From assembly GCF_037975245.1 (NCBI RefSeq), contig NC_092564.1:3499984-3563983 (forward strand): a stretch of DNA of 64,000 nt, given 5' to 3'. Shown here one piece after another: positions 44,580 through 56,000 of the stretch; positions within the stretch are counted from its first letter, which is position 1; each line of letters opens with the position of its first letter. The position numbers and the translations under genes were made by a program. The notes beneath the pieces are model-generated. The model searched no databases, was not told where the DNA came from, and worked only from the letters and a program-made list of their open reading frames with translations. The stretch comes from Apostichopus japonicus (lineage: Eukaryota; Echinodermata; Holothuroidea; Aspidochirotida; Stichopodidae).

Positions 44580-46650
44580 AAAACCCTCTCGGGTATCACA
44601 AAGAGGATGTTGGTACGCAGCGTAGCAGTGCTAGTAACAATTAAGCGTGGGCAATCTTGTCTTAAACACCTCAAGAGCGCTCTCTTTAACGGCCAAGGAT
44701 TGCGTATTCCTGTCTTTTATAGTCCTAGGTTAGGAACTATACTGAAAAGCACGATGGTTATGTGGAATTTGTGCATATCGGCCACGCCTTCCTGGTTTGA
44801 AGAAGGGTTTAGTCTCGTTGATGTAAAGCATGACTCTGGCCCTTTTCCTTCTTTCTATGAGGGGTTCCCATTTCAAAGTCTTCAAGATCTCAGTGACGCT
44901 GGATTGCATACGGAAATCATTAATTACGAAACGTGCTGCCTTCCTTTCAATTTGTTTCTATTTTATCTTGGTCTGAGACCTTATAAGGGTCCCAAATCTG
45001 AGCTGCATATTCAAGAGTAGAACGACACATAGGCATATAGGCCAATTCACGTAATTATGGTGGGCAAGAGCGCAAATTCCTTTTCAGGAAGCCAAGGGTT
45101 CTGCTGGTCCTAGAGCAAATCTTATCAATATGTGTAGAGAAAGATAAATTATCACTAAACCTTATACCAAGATAAGGTTGCGCAGTGACACACTCCGATA
45201 TTTGATTGTATATGGAGTTAAAAACCACAGATTTTGTCCCGCTACGCTTTATAGACATCATGAAGCATTTAGAGGGATTGAATTTCATGTCCGAAAGCGT
45301 AGCCCATTATTCAAGAGCCTTCAGATCTTTCTGGAGGATGGGATGATCGTCAAATGAGTGCTGATAGGCCTATAGTACTATATAGCAAAGCATCATCAGC
45401 AAATAAACGAAGTTGCGATTTAATGTGATAAGTATAATGTCGTTTATATCATAAGAACAGAACTGGGCCAAGACAGGTGCCTTGTGGAACACCCGAGAGA
45501 ACAGGAGCGGATGTTTGATGATATTCCATCGATAACCACACTTTGGGTTATGTGTGACAAGAAACTATTGATCCAACAGGAGAGATCTCCCCGAATTACA
45601 TAATGGCCGATCTTGGCCAGCAGTTTACGATGAGAAACTACATCAAATGCCTTAGAAAAATCAAGAATATTTATATCAACCTGGGTATTCTTATCATGAT
45701 AGGATCTAAATCTTAAATAGTCATGAGAAGCTGAGAAGTGCACGAACGACTTCTTCTAAAACCATGTTGTAGGTCAGTTAAAATGGCATGATTGTCCATG
45801 CAGATGATCCATTATGTTTTTCACCACTATATATTCTAACAACTTCGTACAGACACACGTTAGAGTGACTGGACGGTAATTGGATACAAGATGTTTATCA
45901 TCCTTCTTAAAAATTGGAGCTATATTAGCATTATTAGATTCAGATGGTACAGCACCATCAGACAATGACTGGTTAAACAATGAAGCAAGAATTGGAGCAA
46001 GTTCAATAGCTAGCTCTTTTAAATAGACTGTTAGGAATATTGTCTGGCCCGGAAGCCTTAGACTCAACAATATTTAACAGCACTGTTTTTGGACACCTGG
46101 TTCAGTGACAAGTAATGGTTGAATATCAGGGTATGGTAGCCCGTGCATATAGGGGATGTTGTCCATGGTACCACGGGTACACACAAAGCTAAACTGTCTA
46201 CTCAAAATTTCCGCTTTATCCCTGTTAGAACTGTAGAGAGTCACAGAAACCTTGAGAGGTTCTTCCCACCCGCATTCTTTCTTTGCTGTTTAATATTATT
46301 CCAGAAGGGGCGGTTATTACCTTCATTAAAAACATCAGTCATGGTATGTTCAATGTAATCGTGATGAGCTTTCTTAATTGCTTGTTGGGTAGATTTTTAA
46401 TGTCCTTATATTTCAACCAATTTTCAGCCCTTTCCCCGGCCCATTTCACTGAGTAGTTCTCCTAGCCAGGTTGTAAAGTCGATGCTTACGCAGATGGAAT
46501 GAGTTAAGATGCACTAACCGATTAGGATTCCCTTTCTGGTCAGCAGATATGGTAACTTTATGCTATGAATGATCAAAGTTAGAGTCGATCAAGCCCTTGT
46601 TTGGTTCCGTTATTTGACCAGCTGACAGTTCTTCTATCATGTGACAATAA
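44580..46650 (-). pseudogene. CR1/Jockey-like non-LTR retrotransposon, 5'-truncated and broken
   Basis: Minus-strand reverse transcriptase pieces in order: ASGPDNIPN, ELAIELAPILASLFNQSL, PIFKKDDKHLVSNYRPVTLT, VDINILDFSKAFDVVSHRKL, the active-site box LRLFADDALLYS (about 45380-45425), KFNPSKCFMM, YLGIRFSDNLSF, then the C-terminal RSTLEYAAQIWDPYK and VTEILKTLKWEPL. Frameshifts and stops separate the pieces and the endonuclease part is missing. The clade is from memory of the motif style. Confidence 0.88.
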
Positions 46651-49600
46651 TCTCCAGACGTTTTGCATTTTATAGGTGAGGTCAGGTATTACACGATTAC
46701 CAAACATACATTGTTTCTAGCACGATTTGTAATTATTACAAAGTCTTCGTCATCGTGTGAAGAAATGATGATTTTGCAGCCTAATGTTAAGTTGTGTGCG
46801 AATCTAGCTTGCAGTAGGCTTGGTAGGCTAGCTAACAGTGTAGTTGGTACATGACACTGTAAACGTAGTACTAGTAGTTGGCTAGGCCTATTACAATGTA
46901 GGTTATACCATGAAGTATAGCGGTGGGGCTTGCTCAGACTATCAAGATTTCCCTCAAGAAAGGCCCACTGATAAGCTTGTTACATATGAGAACCTACAGT
47001 ATTTTTAATTTTTTTTTTAAAACTACCTGCCATGTGGTGAGCTAGACTACTATGTTCGGTGCCACACATAATTCAATTGCAACCCATAATGCTAAGTTTA
47101 AGCCTCTTGTTAACTTCTTTCCAACTTATCCTAGACATTAACAGTAATGTTTGCACAGGGTATATGGGTACCCACCCGACACGATACTTCCCGGTTCCTA
47201 TTTTATTACCCGAATCCTACGCAAAGTGTGATTTTTTTTTTTTTTTGCAAACCGATGGTTAGCCAAGATTTTCTCATTGACTTAGTGTGGTGTAAGGCTA
47301 CCATGTTGTCGAAGAAAACAGCAATTCTGAAAGTATTCCATGGATATCTTATAACTGCATCACAATTTCAGCGAATAAATGCAGGGTTAGGCTAGATTTG
47401 CCCATTGACTTAGTGTGGTGTTAGGCTACCATGTGGTCGAAGATAACAGCAATAATGAAAGTATTCCACTGAAAAGCTTAACTTCTGTACCATACAAAAT
47501 TTAAACTTCATCTCTTACAAGAAAGTGTGGAAAGACTGATGCTGCTGAGTTGGCTACAAAAGGAACCTGTTTTCTGTAACAACATTTCATAACTAATAGC
47601 TAGATGTGGGCAAGAAACCTCACTGTAACTCTAAGCTGCAGCTGCCTAATTTTTCTTAGCCCCTTTTTTGTTGCTGTCCTGATTGCAAAATAGTGCACAA
47701 AAATGCTCTATTACCATAGCCAAGCTAGATAAATGTGATCATTTAGGCATGGAAATGTAAGGCTGAAAAAGCATACAGTATATATGTCGCCTAAGCTTGC
47801 ATGGTTTCGTGAAAACTTACAACCGGTTTTTCTCTAGCAAAAAACTGAATCTGGCTCAAAAACCGTTTTTTTTCCCCCCTCCCGAATTGCATTGAAAACA
47901 TCCAAATCTCGATCGCTAAGATGCGTATTTTTGAAGCTTTACCAACAGCGGGTTCAAGTCTGTTTGTTCGCAGTGAAAGGTTAAAAAATAAGGAGAATAA
48001 ATTCAAGAAATGTTACTGCCTTCATGACTCTCATTTTATTACCCACGTTAACTAAACTGAAGTAAATATGTCGAAAAGAAATGTGTTAGTGAAATTTTTT
48101 CTTAAAGTTTTAACATCACGTACACGTATCGTTTGTCTTGTGTAGTTACTGTACTTCACGAAGTTCAAATTCGTGTTCACAAAAAAATATCACGGTCATG
48201 TTATATTATATGTTATATTTTCGGAGATGAGGGCCGAGCGTAAACCCCATTATGACCAATTGGAGATTGAAAAAAAATTTGTTTTACAATATGATTGGTC
48301 CAATATATTCAGTAGTGGCTGACAAAGTGTTCGAAGGTACCAAATTGCACGAGGCTCTAGCCATGTTCGCGGGTGGTATCTTGGCGGTAAAATAAATTTT
48401 CTCTTCAAGGAGTGAAGAGAATTTACCATCTACACTTTCAAGTACAAGTTGAAAAATATCGCTGGCAAAAGCGGGGATAAGGGCGGCAAAGAATATAAAT
48501 TGTTAACGTAAAAGTTGGAAACATGTGTTCATCAACGTAAACGAAAAACCAACTGAGAGACGCCTTGTCTGATAACTGATAAGAAGAAATGTTGAAAGGA
48601 AACTTACAAAGAAAATAAAATCTATTAGCATACAAAGAAGAATTGTCCCAACAGCAACATCTGTAATTTCCAGCCATGTACCCTTGTATGCAACATTTTA
48701 CTCCTTTAATATTCCTTGATTCAAGCCTGACGCCAGGTGTATCTTGTGAATAATGGACTGTGATTGTTCTAATGTTACTTGTTGCATCTTAGTTGTTAAA
48801 CTCACAGAGCCCCCCCCCCCCCCGCGACTGTACATGTCGTATAGTATTGTGGATTGCGCAATGTACCTTTCAAGTTTTAACATTCATTTTTTGAACACGA
48901 ACTGTGATCAATGTGTTTGAAAAGATTTTCTCCATATCCTCTACTATTAAATTGAAGTTAAATAAAAAGAACAACACAAAGAGGACAAACACGTTGGATA
49001 TAACAATCTATTTTGAACTGCATCTCATCATTTGAGTGTGTAATCCTCACAACTACTAACGTTGGCCACCAAGTCAGTTCAATACTACAAGGTCACCTAA
49101 CTGATGCACCCATATAAGGGCTGCATAGCCTAATGTTAGGCCTAGCTATCCACCCTCAAGCACTGGTAATGGCGTGTGCCGATCGTAGCTGACAATGTCG
49201 TCTATCAGAAAAGCTTTCTTTTGTTGCAATTTACTTTCATATTGCAAAAAGAACAGTAAATAGGAGAAACCAAAGTCAGCAAATGATGGATGGAAGCTTT
49301 AACTTTGTTTTTTCCAGTATTTGCAATTCAAATTTCGGTTTTTCCGTTTTTTTCGGTTTTCTTAAAATAAAAAATAATACCCAAATTCGGTCGGGAAAAA
49401 CCGGTTTCGGTACTAAAACCGGTTTACCGTGCAAGCCTAATGTCGCCTACGCACTGAAAAGTGCCAATGATTTGCAACCTTCCATGTACAATTTAAGTGT
49501 TAAATGTAAGAGCATTCATGGGAAAGCTAAGGTTCATACTAAATAAACAGGTTGGGCTGGTGGAGTTAGCTCAAGTCATGTCAAACAAACAGAATCCACA

Positions 49601-49901
49601 TACTTTTGAGGCCTCAATAAGACATCATTGCACTGTCAAGTTATTTGTGTCCCATATTCCCTTTGTATGAAGAGAGTAGTAACATCTTTTTCAAATGATT
49701 TCCTGCAAGTCTTTGCAGACGGTATGTACAATTGTTTCTAACCATATTCAGACATAATGTTCAACAGTAGTTTTGTGTCATCATGTTCAGTTATAACTTT
49801 TTATCACCTTTTTCAATACTTTTAATTTATAGCTTCTTAGGTGGGATGCTTCAATATTGCTTATACAGTAATATTTAATATTTAAGTTTTCAATCATACA
49901 G
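46651..49901. other. Intergenic stretch upstream of USP8
   Basis: No host gene recognised. Contains a short direct duplication (about 47268-47342 and 47400-47470, sharing CATTGACTTAGTGTGGTGT) and a hAT-like element (47792-49439). USP8 must have a non-coding first exon and promoter somewhere here or within a longer 5' region, but I cannot place it. Confidence 0.5.
47792..49439. mobile_element. hAT-like DNA transposon remnant with perfect 8-bp target duplication
   Basis: ATGTCGCC flanks both ends exactly (47784-47791 and 49440-49447). Ends TAAGCTTGCATGGT and ACCGTGCAAGCCTA are inverted repeats with two mismatches, and AACCGGTTTT-type motifs lie next to both. 1648 bp. No intact transposase was recognised, so it is probably non-autonomous. 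It ends about 0.46 kb before the USP8 5' UTR exon. Confidence 0.85.
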
Positions 49902-49964
49902 AGATACTACCATGTGACATCAAGACATTCACTGCTATTGAGAACCCAAGAAATTTGAACCAGG
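49902..49964 (+). other. USP8 5' UTR part of the first coding exon
   Basis: An acceptor-like TTTCAATCATACAG ends at 49901, implying an upstream non-coding exon. The leader contains ACCATGTGA (49912-49917), a start codon followed immediately by a stop. An in-frame TGA (49956-49958) precedes the USP8 start. Confidence 0.6.
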
Positions 49965-50062
49965 ATGCCAGCTGCAGACAAAAAACAATTATACCTCGGA
50001 AAATCCTTGGCTGATTTGAACAAGCAAGTTGAAAAAACTGTTAACAAGAAGGACCCACAAAA
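49965..50062 (+). CDS. USP8: USP8 exon 1: N-terminal helix
   Basis: Starts MPAADKKQLYLGKSLADLNK, matching the USP8 N-terminus (LYL-x-x-SL-x-DLNK). An in-frame stop 9 nt upstream fixes the start. Phase 2 out. Confidence 0.95.
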
Positions 50063-53000
50063 GTAAGATTCTGACTTTTTGGGCTTTTATGTATGATTGA
50101 TTGCATGCCCACATTGCTTCATGCTTGTTTCCCAAACGTTTGTTTTGTAGACGGTAAAGAGCAGCAGGGCGATGAATTGTTGATTTTTATGTAAGTCAGT
50201 TACTGCACTCATTCAAAAAAACATTGTAAAATGGCTATTTGATGAATGTTATCGACTACTTTGGCTTGCATATATTTTCTATGTATGTGGCCCTTTCTAT
50301 AAGGGGGGTTGGGAAGGAGGTGGGGGTGAGGCAATAGGAGATTCATTTCAATTTAGAGAAAACATTCCTTATTTAAGGCATCTTTTAAAAGTGGCTCAGT
50401 CTAACATACGTTCCTATATAAATAAATCCGAATGAATGGTTTCTATACTTAATAAACCACAATGCTTTGCTGGTATGGCTTGAGAAGTTGGCAACTCTTG
50501 ATTCCATGGAATTGTACACATAAGCAGGAGGTAAAGATCCACATTCTGTTCATCTCTCTTCCCAGGCTTGCAAAGACAGCTGATAAAGTTCTGGGTGCTG
50601 CAGATAGTGCCTACAAGACCTTAGATGAGGAGAGAGGTTATATTTTGTACATGAGATATGTCTTTTGCTGGAAGATAATACGACAGTCATCTGAGTACAA
50701 GAAGGACCCAGTATGTATTGAAAAATCTTAGTTCTAAACTTTTAAATAATAACCCATTTAGAGGTTTATTCTTCACATAGCTGCATATTTTGTTATTTGG
50801 AATTTATAAGTTTTAACTTTTGTTAAGTTTTAGCTTTTGTTCCTAAACTTTCCAGATAACATTGGTTTGTTAATTTTCTATGTTTGAATCTGTGGTAATA
50901 TTATTCATGTAATTTATTGGAGTGACTCAGTGAAGTAAAAGAATGAAGTTAACCCACAACCAGTGCTTCAGTTGCTATAACTGGGCAACCGATTCCAAAA
51001 TTCCATCAAATTATCTTCTTCATTTGTACTTGAGACATCCATTCTTGTTCTAAGTGTTAAACTTAGTGTCTGCAGAGGTGTGAGAAATGTTTATTGTATT
51101 AGAAAACAAATCTATTATTTAAAGAAGACTAAAATGCTGTACGTAGGACAGAAAAAAAAATGTTTGCTATATATATTAGCAGAAGTGTGTTAAAAGTTTG
51201 ATATTTTGAATTTGTCTTTTGCAGAAATATTACAACAATTTCTTTGGGAACAAGAACATTAAAAGGGCATTAGAACATGCTGATGAACTGTCAGGCTCAT
51301 TAGAAAGCAGGTAATGTTGAGGGCTCCATTAATAGTATGTATATTATATTTATGGAATATCAAACATGTTCATTGATAAGGGGAGTGTATTAGGCTCTAC
51401 GGACAAGGTAAGTAAGTAGAGGTTACTAGTGATTTGATGCTGTTGTCATGGCAGCAAACTATTAAACCAAAAGTGCTATGTTAATAGGAAGTCCTAATTG
51501 CTAATTAAAAATAATTATGGTGTTGCAGAGTATCTTCAATACAGAAGGGTATAGTAGTGTACAGATCAGCGCAGCACAGTACAGTCAGTATTTAGTATAA
51601 TATAGTACACTCCAGCCCACTACAGTACTCTCCAGCCCACTACAGTACACTCCAGCCCACTACAGTACACTCCAGCCCACTACAGTACACTCCGGCCCAC
51701 TATAACACTCCAACCCACTACAGTACACTCCAGCCCACTATAACACTCCATCCCACTACAGTACACTCCAGCCCACTACAGTACACTCCGGCCCACTATA
51801 ACACACTCCAACCCACTACAGTATACTCCAGCCCACTACAGTATAACACTCCAACCCACTATAACACTACAGTACACTGAAGCCCACTACAGTATACTCC
51901 AGTCCACTACAGTACACTCCAGCCCATTACAGGACACTCCAGCCCACTACAGAACACTATAGCATACTACAGTTTACTCCAGCCCACTACAGTATACTCC
52001 AGCCCATTACAGTACACTGAAGCCCACTACAGTATACTCCAGCACATTACAGTAAACTCCAGCCCACTACAGTACACTCCAGTCCACCGCAGTACACTAA
52101 AGCCCACTACAGCCTACTCCAGCCCAATGCAGTACACTCCAGCCCATTACAGGACACTCCAGCCCACTGCAGTACACTATAGCCCAAGACAGTATACTCC
52201 AGCCCACTACAGTTTACTCCAGCCTATTACAGTACACTACCTGTGCAACTCCCTTAGTGTAGTAGTGTACAAAACACTGCCGTACGCAAGTCAGATAAGT
52301 TGTTTGCCTTTATTAGATAACAACTGCTTTATGATGAAACATAATATTACCTGACTGTATGGGACTACACTTGCTGCAAACTCTAAAGTTAAGTGAAGAA
52401 TTGTCAAAGCAGTTCTTCTTGTAAGTGGTGTTAGAATTGATCTGGTTAAGCATGGTTTAACTCTTCTCTCAGGTATCAAGATAAAAAGGAGGAGGAAGAA
52501 CTAAAAGACAAGTTATCCAAAGGAGTAGAGCAAGAAGCAGTGAATGGTGATGTAGCTGGAGCTCAGCAGAATGGAGTTGAGGATTTACCAGAGGAGAAAA
52601 CTCTAGGTAACAATGGAAGCCATTTTCTTGATAGCACCATTATTTTACTATTAAACTTTAATTAAGATCATCTGCTGTAGAGATAGACTGGTTGATATTT
52701 TTTTCATTTTTATTCATGATCTCTCTATCTACTTGTTTGACTATTTGATTTGATTTTAAGGAACGGACGGTTGCTTGAGAGCGAAAGATCTCTATGATGC
52801 TATCAGAGGCAAGGATTTCTCTGTCTTAGTGATGGATGTCAGGAGTTCAAGTCAGTACTCTGAATCACAGATTAAAGATATCCCTTCCATTAACGTACCC
52901 ATGGAAATCATAAAAGCAGGGTAAGAGATGACTGCTCACCTCCTTAAAGATTGTTTGAAATTATTACTATGATAATTATTATGATTATTTTTATGATGAT

Positions 53001-56000
53001 GATGATTATTGTTATTATCATGATGATTATGATTGATCTAAAGTGTGTACTTACTGAAAGTAAAACATTTTGGATCCTAGAAGCACTCTATGGCATGATA
53101 GATTTTCAAATGATAGCTCCCAGACAAGATTTTTAAGTTACAGTAGGATGTCTCCCAAACAGATTAAACATTTTCTTAGCAGTTTGGGGAAGTTTCTCAA
53201 ATGTCTCTGTCATATTTAAGGATAAAGATGATGGTTGGGTTGATGTCCCCTTTAGTGTTTGGGTATCTAAACCGTAAATACTACTGATTTGACCTTGGCT
53301 GGTATGGCTGGCTGATACTACCATGTAATCTCTTAATTACAATACCAAGACAACCAGTGCCACCAAATAAGTCTGTTTAATCATTTCCAACTCGTGTGGT
53401 GGTGTCAACCATCTTGTTGTTTTCTTTGGTATTTTGAAAGTCAATAATGCCAAAACATTATGTATGCATCTCAGCATTGAACTTGCTTATGATGACCATA
53501 TATCTTCCCATGAAAATGTCTCTGTACATTTTTACGATGATTCTTTACGTTTACTTGGTCTGAAGCGACTGTCGTACGAAGCGTTAGATCTCCCAACTGC
53601 TTTTTCTAAATTGCAACTTTGAAGTTCTTCTAATTTAGACTTGTTTGATATTCCAGTTTAGAGTTTGCCAGCTTGCCAAGCAATGCATAGATGAATGTGA
53701 CATTTGTCATTGCATGATCACAAGTAGTAGATATCTTCTAAAAGCAAAACACTATTTGATATTTTCTGAAAGCCGGAAGAATCACAGCCATCAACGTTGC
53801 AGGCAATACGTTTGCTGTTAAGCATTTAAAGTGTTTAAAAGTAAGTTGGCCTGACGTTTCGATCCTAGCAGGATCTTCTTCAAGGGTTAAATGACAAGTA
53901 ACAGTAACAGAAGGTACAAAAACATGCACAGAATACAGACAGGTTAATGAACATGGTGAACCCAAAAAGATAGATGTAAGGGGACTAGTAGACAAGGGAT
54001 GGAGAGAAGAAAGCAACAGGGGAAGAGTAGAGGTAGGAGATAAACAGTGGAGGGACAAAGAGAGGATAAAGGGAAGGGTGTAGGGAATAAACTGGAGAAG
54101 GACAAAGACAGAAAGGTGTGGAGAAAAAAAAGGGTGGAAGAGAGCTGTGAGAAGAGGAGTGATGGGGGGGGGGGGGAGGAACAAGGGGAAGATGGAGGGG
54201 TGAGGAACAGATAGCATTTAAAGTGTAGCATTATGCACTGGAACTTGTGAAATAACTACCAGCTTCTTGTGGTGAAGACATAACAAGTCATTCTAATGCT
54301 CCAGACACCAATCATGTTCCATGTTTCTATGAAGCGATCAGAGCTTGTGTTCTGAATTTAGATGTTTGATTTCGGGCAACATTTTTGATCTTTCAGAAGG
54401 ATTTGTTCGGCAGTTTTCAGACTAGAGAGACTGTCAAGGGATTTTTTTAAAGTGAGGTGGTCAAGGTTTTTCTGAATTAATTCTTTTACAGAGCAACAGT
54501 GGTGGCCATTGAGAAAGGATTATCGGCAGATTATCGGAAGGAATGGAACCAGAGAGGTCATTTTGATTACATTGTTTTGATGGACTGGGATTCAACTGTG
54601 GGTGGTTTAAGACATGGTTCAACTCTTGCTAGCTTAAAGGATGCCCTCTATAAGGTATGTAGTTATTGAGGTGTGTTTCTGACCATTGAGCTTTTACTCA
54701 ATGGTTAGACAAACTGTGGAGCCATCAACCTTATTGCTGATGGCTCCTGAGGTCTTTAGCATAGGAAATGCTGTCACAACAGAGTATAAATGTATCTGGT
54801 TCACCATGCTAGACTGCTGGAATATTGTTCACATTGCTTAATAATGTTTACTATATGTGACAAAAATCTCTGTGAGCCTTCAGATTGCTGTGCAAAAGTC
54901 AAACTTTTATTTTTTCCACAACCGTTTTGAAAAGATTTCAATCATGTGGGTAATATCAAGTTGCAAATCAAATTATTGCTTAGCAACTTCCATCATTATA
55001 AAGTCATCCATTGTACAGTGTCAGTCTACAAGGACTGAAACATTGAACAATGGTTACTGCTACAATGTTGAGAACTTTTCAGTGAAATAGACGGACTTGT
55101 TACAATTATGACTCCATTCAGGTTAATTGAATGACCTGTTACAAGTCTGGCAACCACCAAATGAAATGGACTGACTTGTTACAATTATGACTCTGTTCAA
55201 GATAATTGAATAACCTGTTTCAAGTCTGGCAACTATCGAATGAAGTGGACTGACTTGTTACAATTATGACTCCATTCAAGATAATTGAATGACCTGTTAC
55301 AAGTCTGGCATTAACCATCAATGAAATGGACTGACTTGTTACAATTATGACTCTATTCAAGATAATTGAATGACCTGTTACAAGTCTGGCAACCATCAAA
55401 TTGAATGGACTGACTTGTTACAATTATGACTTCATTCAATATAATTGAATGACCTGTTACAAGTCTGGCAACTATCGAATTAAATGGACTGACTTGTTAT
55501 AATTATGACTCCATTCAAGATAAATGAATGACCTGTTACAAGTCTGGCAACCATCGAATGAAATAGACTGACTTGTTACAATTATGACTCTATTCAAGAT
55601 AATTGAATGACCTGTAACAAGTCTGGCAACCATCGAATGAAATGGACTGACCTGTTGTAAATCTGGCTCTTTTCAAGAAGGTGTTAATACCTTGCCGAAC
55701 CAGTCATTTTATTCATTTATTCAAAATATCTCTACAGTGGGACTCTTTTAAAACTTTGAAGCATGAGCCCCTCATCTTGGAAGGAGGCTACCTGGACTGG
55801 ATCCTGAGATACCCAATGTTTTCCACCAATTCTCGTGTCACCAAACCCCCAAGTTATGAGAGCTTGATGAAGCCCAAGAGCTCTTGTAAGTACATTTGTC
55901 ATGACTTAAAGTCATGATATGCTTTTTGTTGTTAGTAATTATTATTTTACGGATATTGTAATGTAAATCTATCATTGTTTTTATTGATTGACAGTCTTTG

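Noticed and set aside
44607-45020. Plus-strand ORF of 137 codons
   Set aside because: Antisense shadow of the retrotransposon C-terminal region, which is recognisable on the minus strand.
48240-48400. CCAAT-containing segment as the USP8 promoter
   Set aside because: It lies inside the hAT-like insertion and there is no evidence of a first exon joined to USP8.
53738-54217. Minus-strand ORF of 159 codons
   Set aside because: Low-complexity product of GA-rich DNA, no domain, inside a USP8 intron.
51575-55680. Tandem arrays as a CRISPR array
   Set aside because: Repeats are contiguous without unique spacers and lie in introns of an animal gene.
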